From Tetradesmus obliquus (taxonomy: Eukaryota; Chlorophyta; Chlorophyceae; Sphaeropleales; Scenedesmaceae): a stretch of DNA of 64,000 nt. The position numbers and the translations under genes are program-made. Positions 37,280-47,382 of the stretch are shown here, in pieces; the stretch's first letter is position 1, and each line of letters starts with the position of its first letter. Where the stretch lies: contig CP126197.1 in the NCBI GenBank assembly GCA_030272155.1, positions 4,704,001 to 4,768,000 on the forward strand, given 5' to 3'. The notes beneath the pieces were generated by a model. It was given only the letters and a program-made list of their open reading frames with translations, made no database searches and had not been told where the DNA came from.

Positions 37280-38115
37280 GACCCTGCTTGTGGGCGTGGC
37301 GTGGTATGGTGTGGGTTCAAAAGGGCAAATGTGCAGCAAGATTTAGCAGTGCCAGCACATGTGTGGCACAGCACATTCCAGAAAGCTGCTGTCATCATGG
37401 TCCATGTTGGTGTGGATTTTTGCTGCTAATGCATGCACTGACATTGATGGGTAACAACACAAACTGTCTCACATTGCTTGTGCTGTGCTGTGGCGTCTGC
37501 TGTGTTGCATCTGTGCCTGCTGCAGATGGCACAAGCGGCCACTCCTCGGACGAGCAGCAGCCCCAACAGAAGAAGCAGAAGGCAGCGCGCGGCAAGGCAG
37601 CGAGCAGCAGCAAGAAGAGGGGCCGCAGCAGGGCGTCACCAGCAGCAGCAGGTGCTGCAACTGCTGCTGCTGCTGCTGCGGATGGGTTGGAAGAGCAGCA
37701 GCCATCCAAGCGGCGCAGCAGGCGCAAGGCAGCAGCTGCAGGCGGTGATGTTGCGGAAGCCGAAACTAACGCTGCTGGAGCAGCAGCAGCAGCAGCAACG
37801 GGGACAAAAGCCAAGCGAGCCAGAGAATCTGCAGCCCGCGGCAGGGGCAGGGGCAGGGGGAGGGGGAGGGGCAAGCAAGCGCCTTCAGAAGCAGACAGCG
37901 ACAGTGACAGTGAGCAGGAAAGGAGCGCAAGTGCCACGTACGGCAGCAGCAGCAGCGGCTTGGAAGAAGGGTTTGCAGCTGGGCAGAGGGCGCCAGACAC
38001 AGGGGAAGCCACTGGTAGCGAAGACCTGCCTGGTGCAGCAGCACCTTTCACGGCTGCTGCTGCTGCTGCTGTCAGCCCTAAGCTGAGCGCCAAGCGGAGG
38101 CAGCCGCCGCGCAGG

Positions 38116-38148
<33 letters not shown>

Positions 38149-39045
38149 GCAGCAGCTGCAGCTAGTGATGATGAGCGGGCGCCTGGATGGCTGGAAAGTG
38201 ATGCTGAAGAGCAGCAGCAGCAGCAGCAGCAGCAAACCTTTCAGCAGCTGCAGGAGGTTGCTAGCAAAAATGGTGTGAATGCAACAGCCAGCGAAGCAGC
38301 CCTCACGCGGCGGCTGCCAAGCTCAAATGCTCAGCCACTTGTGCCCACACAGCAGCAGCAGCAGCCGGCAGCCACAGCTACTCATCCAGCGGCTGCAGGG
38401 CCTGCAGCAGCTCGTGGGCGCAGGCAGCTAGCCAGCATACTGCTGGATGACGATGATCATGATGCTCAACCCAGCCTGCGACCAGCAGCAGCGGGAACAG
38501 CAGCAGCAGCAGCCCCCAGTGCATCCCTGCTAGCTGCAGTGCCTCAGGTACAGGATGCTGTTAGCAGCGGCATGGGTAGCTTGCCCACCCCAGCTGCTGC
38601 TGCTGCTTCTGCTGCACCGCCAGCTGTGCAGCACAGGGCGCCTGCAGGCAGAGGAGGGGCAGGCGGGGGCTCGCTGTTCAGCCGGTTCCTTGACAGTGAT
38701 GATGATGAGGCGGGTGGAGCTGCAGGGCACAGCAGGCTGCCAGCAGCTTCACTGGCAAGCCAGCAGGTTACAGCAGCACCAGCTGCACCGCTGCTGCCGA
38801 GCATGCAACTGCCTGCAGCACAGCAGCAGCAGCAGCGCGCAGGAGGAGAGGAGCTGCCAACGGTGGCTGGAGATTCAGCACCAGCAGCAGCAGATGTGGC
38901 AGCCTCTGCGGCAGCACAAGCACGTGCTGGGCCCGATGCTGCTGGGGCTGCTGGTTCTGGTGCTGCTGCTGCTGCTGCTGCTGCCGGCAGTGGCAGGAAG
39001 CGGTCCCTGCTGGAGCTGAAGGCCAAGATGCACAGGCAGCTGTGA
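22664..39045 (+). CDS. LIG4: DNA ligase IV (ATP-dependent, non-homologous end joining)
   Basis: Nuclear ATP-dependent ligase that seals double-strand breaks with XRCC4. Twenty-five exons, 5901 nt, 1966 residues, all phases consistent: 22664-22834, 23216-23328, 23754-23802, 23992-24108, 24417-24500, 25094-25222, 25412-25540, 25943-26044, 26537-26677, 27168-27341, 27637-28023, 28366-28521, 29244-29311, 29550-29654, 30096-30245, 30571-30665, 30859-30971, 31005-31071, 33317-33480, 34067-34224, 34499-34628, 34915-35074, 35432-36310, 36690-37229 and 37526-39045. The N-terminal domain has RVRYGLKEDSLARL and QVKWLLRVIVKDLKVG. Motif I is CEVKLDGYR with the adenylated Lys at about residue 257; motif III MYFSRRG; IIIa LIYFAFDIL; IV DEGIVVKA; V SWVKMKPEY. 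BRCT1 (GKEVHVINYCCDKM) and the inter-BRCT CDIYGNPYCQ match LIG4 rather than LIG1. BRCT2 lies in exon 23 (ending VTHIVLW). Then follow about 800 residues of poly-Gln/Ala, acidic and RG-rich tail. The tail could be a separate gene, but phase continuity argues against that. Confidence 0.93.
24866..25040 (+). repeat. Two earlier partial copies of LIG4 exon 6
   Basis: Copies begin at about 24866 and 24981, each preceded by ACAG and encoding IG(M)S-DRMLRL. The first runs through DALDLLNITNS before diverging; the second diverges after about 40 nt. The full exon begins at 25094 and is the only one continuing to a donor in conserved sequence. Confidence 0.85.
26180..26990 (+). repeat. Array of partial LIG4 exon 9 copies
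   Basis: The start of exon 9 (gtggt-ctggccgaccctgg, giving VVLADPGDAVILDGELVVW) occurs at about 26180, 26303, 26417 and 26537; the last is the full exon. The exon end (GGVRSAMNAARERVPPEH) recurs at about 26790-26846 and 26925-26979, each followed by GTGAGC. So the exon is flanked by 5'-part copies upstream and 3'-part copies downstream. Confidence 0.85.
28558..29006 (+). repeat. Copies of the LIG4 exon 12 end
   Basis: Four copies of the exon end (LDC-IIGVYLGGGGRGGQ) follow exon 12. The last two are near-identical 121-bp units at 28820-28884 and 28941-29006, each bounded by TTTAG and GTG donors. The exon-like part is about 65 nt, not a multiple of three, so splicing one in would shift the frame. 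Confidence 0.85.
31100..33122 (+). repeat. 171-bp satellite-like array with a 683-bp higher-order repeat
   Basis: Twelve monomers are visible. The marker taagacgcag (or aagaggcag) ends at 31200, 31371, 31542, 31712, 31883, 32054, 32225, 32395, 32566, 32737, 32908 and 33078, so spacings are 171 or 170 bp. Four monomer types recur in order with a 683-bp period (171+170+171+171). One type carries gggggatttgtttg, one ends in the variant aagaggcag, and two have gggggg tracts. Copies one period apart are almost identical, while neighbouring monomers differ. The array fills LIG4 intron 18. Long ORFs on both strands are by-products of the 3n period. Confidence 0.95.
33852..34027 (+). repeat. Two decoy copies of LIG4 exon 20 with matching stop codons
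   Basis: Segments 33852-33914 and 33965-34027 copy the start of exon 20 (THYVLADHLG), each after a CTG tract and CAG in the correct phase. Both end in TGA after 21 codons, followed by similar sequence. The real exon begins at 34067. If spliced in, either copy would terminate translation inside BRCT1. Confidence 0.85.
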
Positions 39046-39578
39046 CCGTTGCTATGCCGTAATTTCCATGGCTGTGTATGTAAACACACATGATTGGGGC
39101 CTAGGAGTGAAAGGCTGTTCTCGACAGGCAGCTTTAATTGTTCTTTGTGGGACTGCTGTGGCTTGGTGATTGAGGCGCTACAGCACCTGGTGCAAGGGTG
39201 TCCTTGCTGGGTTGCCGAGCATTTCTGGCAATGTACGTCGGATGGCCATCAGAACAAGTTGTGGCCATGCTCTAGTCTGCATCCAGTCAGCAGACGGGAC
39301 AATGTAACGTTGCATTGTGTTACATGCTCCGTTCAGTACAGTTGTGGGAACCCCATGAAGCAACACGTCTATAATCGTGTGTCCTGCAAGTCCATCATCA
39401 TGGCGGTGTCACCAGCCAAGCCACAGCATGCTGCAGCACCATCAGCGCCGCTGCAACCCTCCACCCAAGGGCATGTGCATGCCAGTGTGGTGTGCTGCAC
39501 CAGCAGGGGCGCTGTGTCTTTTGGAACCGATCTCCACTGTGTGCCTCAAGCCCAAGGCCCCGGGCGCGCAAGCCACCA
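39046..39578. other. LIG4 3' flank
   Basis: Contains the LIG4 3' untranslated region; a TGTAA-like polyadenylation motif (tatgtaaac) lies at about 39077. ORFs here are short and lack recognisable domains. Confidence 0.4.
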
Positions 39579-40460
39579 CTAGCCAAAATGGATCACTGAT
39601 GCTGCAGTGTGCAGTAGTACTGCCTCCAGATCGGATCTGGAGGCCAGCCACAGATACAACCTACGGCCGCTGGGGCTCATCACCCGCATGGTGCAGTGGC
39701 GGCCTGCCGCCCTGTGCGCCTCCGCAATGCAGCCGCTCTCGCTAAAGTTCTTGTAGTGCCGCTCACAGAAGGTGGCATGGCTCTCCTTTACGAGCTTGCT
39801 GGCTCCAGCACCGCACGGAGAGCGGAACTTTACTGCTGCCTTGACTGGGTCGATCTGCCCTGTCTCAAAGTTGAAGGTGGATGCGGCGCATATCACGGCC
39901 CAGATCCTGACCCATGCCTCCTTGCGCTGGCTGGGATGCTGGGTTTCAGCTGCTTTGTAGGTACCTGCACAGACCCCGTGGGTGGCACCAGACTGTTTCT
40001 TATGTGATACTGCGCTGGCTGGGATGGACATTCTGGCAGTAAAGGCAGTACTGTCCCGCATCACTGCCAGTTTGTGGCTGCAGTCTGTCGACAGTTGAGC
40101 TGACTGCGCTAGGGCTGCGGAATGGCAAGCGTACCGTGGCTGACGTCGTGTACACTCACCTGCTGCAGCGTCCCCATCCATGCTGCAGAGTGCAGGGAAC
40201 CTGCAGTGACGCACCAGGCAGGTACGCGCAGACAAAGGACCAGCAGCTGCTTGTGCGCACCTCTGAATGCCAGAAGTAAATTTGCTGTTGGGCATCGTGA
40301 CCAGCTTTCCATGAGCGCAAAGCCAGACTGCCTTGGCATGCACAGGTAGGCACACCTGGTACCATCTGATGCTTAATATAAATGCGTTGAGTGTGGCGTG
40401 CTGCAGGTGCCAATTCAAGTCGTAAAACAGCACCAGTAGCCTGTTGCAGATGCTGTGCAC
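39579..40460 (-). CDS. Unrecognised open reading frame
   Basis: An 882-nt frame open on the minus strand. I do not recognise a family. The C-terminal half looks most protein-like: WVRIWAVICAASTFNFETG, then FCERHYKNFSESGC, ending TAASVIHFG. It has several Cys and His residues that could bind metal, but no known zinc-finger spacing is evident. An internal Met (MPNSKFTSGIQRC, about 40295) followed by a possible donor near 40160 suggests a two-exon gene instead. It could also be a decayed mobile-element ORF or fortuitous. Confidence 0.3.
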   Translation of the reverse strand: MHSICNRLLVLFYDLNWHLQHATLNAFILSIRWYQVCLPVHAKAVWLCAHGKLVTMPNSKFTSGIQRCAQAAAGPLSARTCLVRHCRFPALCSMDGDAAAGECTRRQPRYACHSAALAQSAQLSTDCSHKLAVMRDSTAFTARMSIPASAVSHKKQSGATHGVCAGTYKAAETQHPSQRKEAWVRIWAVICAASTFNFETGQIDPVKAAVKFRSPCGAGASKLVKESHATFCERHYKNFSESGCIAEAHRAAGRHCTMRVMSPSGRRLYLWLASRSDLEAVLLHTAASVIHFG

Positions 40461-41560
40461 TGCTGTCGTGCAGAGCAGTCACCTGCAACCAGTGATGATC
40501 CAGCTGCTGCGACTCTTGATCAATGAACTGAAGTTTGGTTGTTTTCAGATGCGTTAACTGCGTAAGCGCGTGCACCAGGTGACTAGAGTTGTTTCGGGAG
40601 CAAGTCCAACGGTGCTTCACGCCTCATACGAAGCGCATCCTGACAACGTCACCAAGTTTGTTAGCTATTTCAGATGCTTGCATTAGTCATTTGAAGAGCT
40701 CATCAAGAGTCAACGACATCGCGATGACGGTTACCACACACACACTGCGCGAACTTCCGAAAGTCAAGTTCACGTTAACCTGTAAAAAGCTTGCATTGGC
40801 ATGTAAACACAGTTAACCTGGCGACTCAGGCCCAGGAAGCACATCCGGATGCCGCACCAGATGAGTGGAGATTGTGATATGTGTGTGCAGCCTTATCACA
40901 CACACGATACAGCTGTTACCCTGCTGCTGCAAGGCAGCCGCGGCTGGAAGTGAATTAAACAATTTCAAATGCTGCATGCTGCAATTACTGGACAGCAGCA
41001 TGCCGTGCTGTGGGCTGCAAAACTGAAAAACACCCTGATATTGATGAAAGCAAGCCAGCAGCAGTGGCTGCGCTGTGATTGTTGCAAGCAAGCAACTGCA
41101 GCAGCACTCCCTGCTGCAGTTCGCACAGCATGAGACACAGCACTGCTGCTGGTGACAACAAGCCACAGCCAGCGGCAGCACCTGCTGCCGCTTATGCGCA
41201 TGCTCCATGTGCTTGCAAAACCACATCAGGTATCAAACATGCGGCTGCCACTGGCATTTGCTGCAGCAATGTGACCTGCCAGCATGGCATACAACCGCCT
41301 ACATGCTACAGCACAGAAGCAGAACCGTTGCTGGTTCTCATGCGCAGGCACCCTGAAGTTGCGTGCCATCAGCTGGAATGCTGAGCTCCTACATCAACAT
41401 CAGATCCACTGCTTCTTCCTCATACATCCCGGGCCGGTATGATTGGAAAACGGCCGCCACACAAGCGCTTGCGACTGTTGCTGTTCTCACGTGCCATCGC
41501 CACACACTACTGCTGCTGAAGCAGCTGCACCCTTGTGCAGCAGCTGCAGGCTTGCCGCGT
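40461..41560. other. Intergenic stretch, no gene supported
   Basis: No conserved ORF seen on either strand. Composition is less CTG-rich than in neighbouring introns. It probably includes the 3' untranslated region of the minus-strand CCB-like gene. Confidence 0.4.
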
Positions 41561-43766
41561 TCACAGCACTCCGCCAAGCTTGCTTGCAACTGCTGCCACC
41601 CACTTGCGGTCCTTGTCTGACAGCGCCCTGCAAGCAGCAGGAAGCAGGCAGCGGTAGTCAGTCAGGCGGTGCACACAGCTCCATTGCAAGCAGACGGTGC
41701 ACACAGCTCCATTGCAAGGAGAACAGGCGAGTTGTTATGTGCGATGCCTAGCCAGCAATGCCCTGCCTGCATTCTCTGCATACAGCAGATTGAACGCTGT
41801 TCTTTTATTGAAACTCAACCGAAGCATCCCTTCTCTCACAACAGACAGCAGGTCGTTCAACAACGCAGCACCCACCTGGGCCGCTCCGCCAGCACCAGCA
41901 GCAGCTGCTTGCCGCCAGGCACCGCCTGCAGCAGCGCCGACTGCACCCCCTCCGGCACAAAGCCCCAGCTGCTGACACCCGCCTGCTGCAGCGCTGACCT
42001 GTCAGGCAGCCACAGCTGCTGCTGCCCGGCAGGCAGCACACTGCTGCTGCTGCTGCTGATGGCCTGCAGAGCAACATGGCAGAACCACACCATAATAACT
42101 TCTCCAGAACGTGCCACAAACCAACAAGCACGATATAGTGTTGCAAGCACAGCATGCCTGCAGCACACAAGCTCAGCTTGGCAGTTAGCTGCATGTAGAC
42201 GTTGGCGTCTGAGCAAGCTCACCTGCGAGATCTTGGCCAAGCTTGCTGCTGTGTTGCCCTGCACTGCTACTGCCTGTGCAACTGCTCCGCGGGCCATCAG
42301 CGCTGAGCTGGCCTCCGGCTGCAGCAGCAGCACGCTGCAGCAGTTGACGTTCTTCAGCAGCGCAAAGGAGGTCCAGGCCAGCTCCTGTGTGTAAGCAGAA
42401 CAGCAAAAACAAAAGCGTCACAGACAACAATGCACCGATACATAGATGCAGATGCGTAAAAGCAAACAGTGGTTTCATGATACAGCATATGATTTGGGAT
42501 TAGCCCGCATATATTGCTGCTGAATCCCTTGTCAACGTCACCACGCTGACACACACCCAGTATGCACAGCCAAACGAACAGCAAGCACACCAGCTGCAGC
42601 CCCTGCTCCTCCACTAGGACCTGACAAAAGAGCACATACAGCAGGCAGCAGCCAGCAGCCAGCACCCCTCACCTTCCGAACCGCTTCCGGCTGCCCTTCC
42701 GCCAGTGCAAACAGCTGCGCTGCTCCCGCCACGTCACCTGCGCCTGCTCTGCCCTTGCCTGGCCCCACTTGCCGCAGCCGTCCCTCAATTTCGGGTGCAG
42801 TGAAGCACAGCACTGCCAGCAGGATGTCCAAGAACTCGGCACGCACCTGCACACATGTAGGTGAGTGTATGAGGGGTCCAGATGTGTGTTTGACAGATGC
42901 GCAGGGAACAGGCAGTGCACGCAGCAAGTGGTGGTGCAGGACTGCTGCCCAGGCAGTGGCGTGATTAACATCACGTGCGTGCAGTGCATACAATGTTTGA
43001 AGATGTCACCCAAGGAAGTCTGCAGTGAAACTGATCGAAGCATTCGCAGAGGTTGCTGAGGAGCTCACAGATTCTGTCCATACGCATACGGTGCTGCTGC
43101 ACCAAATACCCATGTGGCACTGCTGCTGCTGCTGCCAAGCTGTGTTACTCGCATGCAGCCTGTGCAAGCTCTGCATCTCACAACTCTCCCCGCTGCTGCA
43201 TGTTTGACTGCCGCACCTGTGCTGGCGGTGCCGGGTCAGCACCGAGCACGTGGTTGATTGCCACAAGTGCTGCTACTGCTGCGCCGACAACGCGCGGGAT
43301 GTTGCTGTCATCAAACCCTGGGATGCCCAGAGTGAACCTGAACACTGCCACATCTAGCTCCTCATCCCCCAAGCCTGCAGGAGGCATTGAAGACCACAGC
43401 ACACAAACATAATCTGGTTGTTCGTTCCTGTGGTAACCAGTGCCATGAAGAGCAAGCAGACTGGTGGCAGACCAAGCAGCCACGCACACAGTCGGCAGCG
43501 GTGCCATCTGCTGCTGCACTGGACAACAGCAGACGGTAGCTGGTGGTATTCATTCAATCCAGCGGGCCAGACCGCTTACCTGGGGTTGCATACAGCCTGC
43601 TGCTGCCCCTGATGCTTGCCTTGTGACACAAAGCTGGCTGCAGCTGTGCTGGCCACCTCTGAGGCTGTTGTGCAGGCTGCAGATGCAGGGCATGTGGTGC
43701 TGGAAGACACCGCTGCCTGGTATGGCGACAGCCCAGTATCGTTCTATGCTGCATCAAAGCCGACAT
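41561..43766 (-). CDS. CCB2/CCB4-like cofactor assembly of complex C protein
   Basis: CCB proteins attach heme c-i to cytochrome b6 at the stromal side of the thylakoid. Seven minus-strand exons: 43766-43580, 43374-43217, 42846-42673, 42620-42591, 42384-42223, 42063-41876 and 41627-41561. They total 966 nt (321 residues) with matching phases. Exon 1 is a Gln/Arg/Pro-rich transit peptide ending RGSSRLYATPG. Next come a hydrophobic span (VVGAAVAALVAINHVLGADP), a second (FLDILLAVLCF), ELAWTSFALLKNVNCCSVLL, WGFVPEGVQSALLQ and LVLAERPRALSDKDRKWV. These match the order expected of the DUF2930 family. CCB2 and CCB4 are paralogous and I cannot choose between them. Exon 4 is only 30 nt. Upstream start codons at 43880 are possible. 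It is head-to-head with the methyltransferase-like gene. Confidence 0.75.
41668..41723 (+). repeat. Short direct tandem duplication
   Basis: The sequence ggtgcacacagctccattgc occurs twice, about 28 bp apart, in CCB intron 6 (on the opposite strand to the gene). No function is suggested. Confidence 0.7.
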
Positions 43767-44114
43767 CGTTGATTCCTGTGGCCAATGGGAACGGTGATCA
43801 CGCCCTCTGCGCTGTGACCAGTAACAGGAGCGCGTCCACAGGTAAAGGCAACAAATGAGCGCTAGCCGACTAACCAGCAATCGGAAAGCAATACTGATGT
43901 ACGCATCCAGCTCTAGCTTTGGAGGCTATCGCATCACATCGGTCAGTGACAGGTCCAGCAGCGGTCTAGGTCTTTTGCTGCTGTGCCATGGCTGTGCAGC
44001 AGTTGAATTGTCGGCAGACCCGGTACACGCAATTAAAGCACACAAGCGAAGCACATACAACAGTTTTGTATGATTGCAAACTTCTTCTAGTAACCTCAAT
44101 ACGTTCAATACGTG
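43767..44114. promoter_or_regulatory. Shared upstream region of CCB-like and methyltransferase genes
   Basis: Only 348 bp separate the modelled start codons of two divergent genes, so both promoters and leaders must lie here or overlap the first exons. No defined motif was recognised. Confidence 0.45.
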
Positions 44115-46228
44115 ATGCAACACCAGTCAAACATGCAGTGCACTAGCCTGAGCACAGCTTTCCTAGAAGCCAAGTCCTTGATTGCGATGTTTCAGTCAGC
44201 AGCCTTGGATCTGCAGCAAGGTAAAACGTCCCAGCCTGCTGCTCAGCGGCGTAGGCAGCTTGTCAGCACCCTCAGAGTCCTGCAAGAGCTGCACTGCCTG
44301 ACTACCAACACCCTCAACAAGCTAACACTGTCAGGGCCGGACGGAGAGCAGCAGGACAGCAGCAGCACCCTAGATGCCACAGCCACATCTGTCTGCAGCG
44401 TCTGTGGACATCAGCATTGCTGCTCAGCACCGAGTGCGCAGCAGCTGCAGGATGCAGCAGTACAACTGAACAAAGGCCTGAGCGAGTGGAGGAGTTCAGC
44501 GCCAGAGCACATCAATGATTTGATATCATCAGAGCAATCATCAGGTAAGCACAGATCGTGGCTTGCATGATGTGACGGCAGACTCATATCAAGATATCTG
44601 GTGCAGCATGAGAGATCATGAGCACGATGCACGTGATGCGTTTGCTGAAGAGCCATCAGGTAGTACTCACAATGCTGTGCTTGCTGCCGCTGCTGTGTCC
44701 ACTGCAAACCACGCAGCGCAGCACTTTGCAGGAGCTAGGCAACAGCAGCTGGAGGCAGAGGCCGCCGCCAACATGGAGGCAGCGGCAGCTGCACAGCTAC
44801 CTGCACAGGCCTGCAATGCCTTGCAGGAAGTTGTCAGCCAGCTGAGGGCCATAGAGTCCTGCGTGCTGTTCCAGGCGCAGCTGCTGCAGCAGGCAGCTGC
44901 AGTGTCGGCCGGCACAGGCTACAGCAGCAGCAACTTTGCCTACTCATCCACGCCCTTTTCATCTTGGCTCAAGGTGAGTGTTGCTGCTGAAGAGCTGCCT
45001 GCTGCACAAGAAGCCAATTAGCTCGTGCGTGGCTGGCCATGTCTGGGGCCTGGGCAAACTATAGAATGTTAAAACGCTGCGCCAGCAGTGGCGCCAGTTA
45101 TCTAACATGACGCGGCGCCACACGGCGCATGCGGCCGCACAGAATCAGAACACAAATGTTGATTTGCGGAAGATGCTCTGCATGCAGGTGCACAGGGAGC
45201 CACAAGTAGCTGCAGCCATCCAGGCTGCTATGGACAGACGGCTGACCAGCAGCAGCAGCAGGCCCTGCTACATGGTGTGGGGTGCCAGCATCGGCTGGCT
45301 AGCACTGTACGCGGCGCTGACACACAGCAGCTGGAGCGTTGTAGGGGTTGAGCTGCTGCCTGTTTTGGTACAGGTGGCACAGCATATGGCACAGGCTGCA
45401 GGGCTGACAGGTGAGCAGCCTTCAGCACAAACACTGTTATCTTCTGCATCTCGCAGGAGGGTTCATTTGGTGCCTGTCACATTGTTGATTGCTGCAGCAA
45501 CTGGGTGTCGATTTTGCATGTCGGATGCAAAGGCAGCTTGCAGCTCGGCTGCAGAAACTCCTTTGGCCCGTCATGATGCTTGAACTCAAAGGCTTCAGTG
45601 CTCCACGCCTGCTTCTCATTATATACACCAGTGTGGTGTAGTCTAGTATGCGTAACAACATGGTATGCTTTCACCTGCTGCAGGTGTGTCCTTTGACTGT
45701 GGGGATCTGCTTGCCAGCGACCTCAGCAACGTGGGCGTGCTGCTGCTGACTGAGCAGTGCTGGGATGACCAGCTCATCGCAAAGGTAGGTGCGGCACTTT
45801 TGTGCAGGTGGCTTGCGCCATCCGCGTGTCAAAGCAGCCACTTAGTAGTGGTGTTCTTGCGCAACACACAAGCACATGTGCATGGTGAGCAAGCACTTCT
45901 GGCGTGGGTGCGCCTTCATGCGCTTTGCCAGTGGCCACCATGGTTGCATATCCACAGGCACATTAGCCTACAAGCATGCCAGCTGGCTGTCCAACAGCAT
46001 CACAGCCTCAGTTGTGCCTTCAACAACATGTTGAACAGCATCCTGCCGCTGCCACTGCTGTGCCAGGCTGCTGCTAAGGTGCAGGCTGAGCTGCCAGCCG
46101 GCTCAGTGGTGATTGACTACACGGGCAGCATGGGCAGGGCAGGCCTGGCGAGCAGCTTCAGCACAGCTGTTTGTGTGCCAGTTGGCTGGAATGAACAGCA
46201 GGTCATGCATGTGTACGTCAAGGCTTGA
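44115..46228 (+). CDS. Class I SAM-dependent methyltransferase-like protein
   Basis: Five exons: 44115-44544, 44594-44973, 45188-45410, 45684-45784 and 46067-46228. They total 1296 nt (431 residues), all phases consistent. Residues 1-270 are Ala/Gln/Ser-rich with helical stretches and one CxxC-H-CC cluster (CSVCGHQHCC). The C-terminal part has a Rossmann pattern: motif I-like YMVWGASIGWLALYAAL (about 298-314), an acidic end of strand 2 (VVGVELLPVLVQVA), DCGDLL after strand 3, VLLLTEQCWD at strand 4 and ELPAGSVVIDYTG at strand 5. The order resembles DOT1-like and other class I methyltransferases. Motif I is not the usual GxGxG form, so activity is uncertain. The substrate is unknown. The start could be the GTG/ATG cluster at 44112-44115; I chose the ATG. 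Confidence 0.65.
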
Positions 46229-47382
46229 TGCAAGGCTGGCTGGGCAGAGGGCAGTACGGACCAAGCGGCCGCAAGAGCCTGGCGGCTTGTCGCCAGAGAG
46301 CAGCGATCAAGCAAAAGAACCTGTGCTGCTGCTGCTGCTGCTGCTGCAGCTGAGGAGCAGGTGAGCCCCAGAGTTACAGCAGCGCAGTTGCATGCAGCAG
46401 CCTGTGGGTGGTGCTGTCCTTACAGGGCCATCTGCTGGCAATCACTGGCAGCCAACTGCCCTGTACAACAGCCACATCTGCAGCTGCCGAGCCAGAGCTT
46501 TGCTGCTGCCGCTGCTGCTGCAGGGCACCATTGGTTTGGCCAAGTCCAGGGGCCATGAAGAGTAAAGCGGTCTGGCATCACCAGCTGACATATGGCTGCC
46601 AAGTTGGCAGTGTGACCTGTGTTGCATCGGCTGTGTACGAGCTGGGTGGGCAGGCTGCAAACTGCCTGTGAAGAGGCATTGCTGCTGGTGTGGCTAGGCG
46701 CAGCAGTGTGGTGCCGCTGCAACGCTGCGACTCGTAGCACATGCACAAAGGCAGCATGCAGATGACTGAGGCTGTGCATTGCTGGCTGACAGCTGCAGTG
46801 TGTTCATTGGCATGTCCAGCTCAGAAGCCCACCTGTGCTACCGCCAGCTGCAGCAGGGCTCTCTTCTGCTGCTTGTGCTGGGCTAGTGTGTGCGTTGTGT
46901 GCATCAGCGACATGGATTTGAACAAGTGTAATCTCAGCTGCTGGAACTGAAGAGTACCTGAGGTGTGTGTCTGACCGTGAGGCCTTGATGAGTCATGCTA
47001 TACGAGCTCCACATGATCCCTGCTAGGCACATGAAGCAGCTGATGCAGGTTCTCGTCCTGAGCAGGTGCTGAACATCAGGCAGGAGCAGGACAGCAGCAG
47101 CAGCAGCGGCCAGCGCAGCACAGCATTGACGTAGTAGCACTTCTGCAGCATGTCTGCAGCATAGCAACGGCCTGCAAGGCAATTGCGTTTCTAGTCGGCT
47201 TCCAAGGCAGCACGTGAAGCCGCAAAGCACGGGGTCATCATGCACATGTGGTAGTAGCCACGCCATTTTGCATGCACAACCCTAACACCTTGCACGTGCC
47301 CTGGTTGCTGTTCCCGGCCTCTGAAGCGCCCAACTCTGCGTGGAGTTGCTCGTGAAGCACCCACAAAAGCACGATTGGCACA
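46229..47382. other. Intergenic stretch between the methyltransferase gene and GOGAT
   Basis: A CTG tract and CAG at 46329-46348 followed by GTGAGC at 46360 could flank a tiny exon or lie in the 3' untranslated region. A TGTAA motif occurs at about 46927. No ORF has a recognisable domain. The end of the stretch holds the promoter and leader of the GOGAT gene. Confidence 0.4.

Noticed and set aside
22664-39045. Assignment of the ligase as DNA ligase I or III
   Set aside because: BRCT domains follow the catalytic core, and the inter-BRCT segment and N-terminal motifs match ligase IV; there is no zinc finger and no PCNA-box N-terminus.
43616-43858. Plus-strand 80-codon ORF with varied composition
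   Set aside because: It is antisense to the first exon of the CCB-like gene, whose transit peptide joins in phase to the conserved exon 2.
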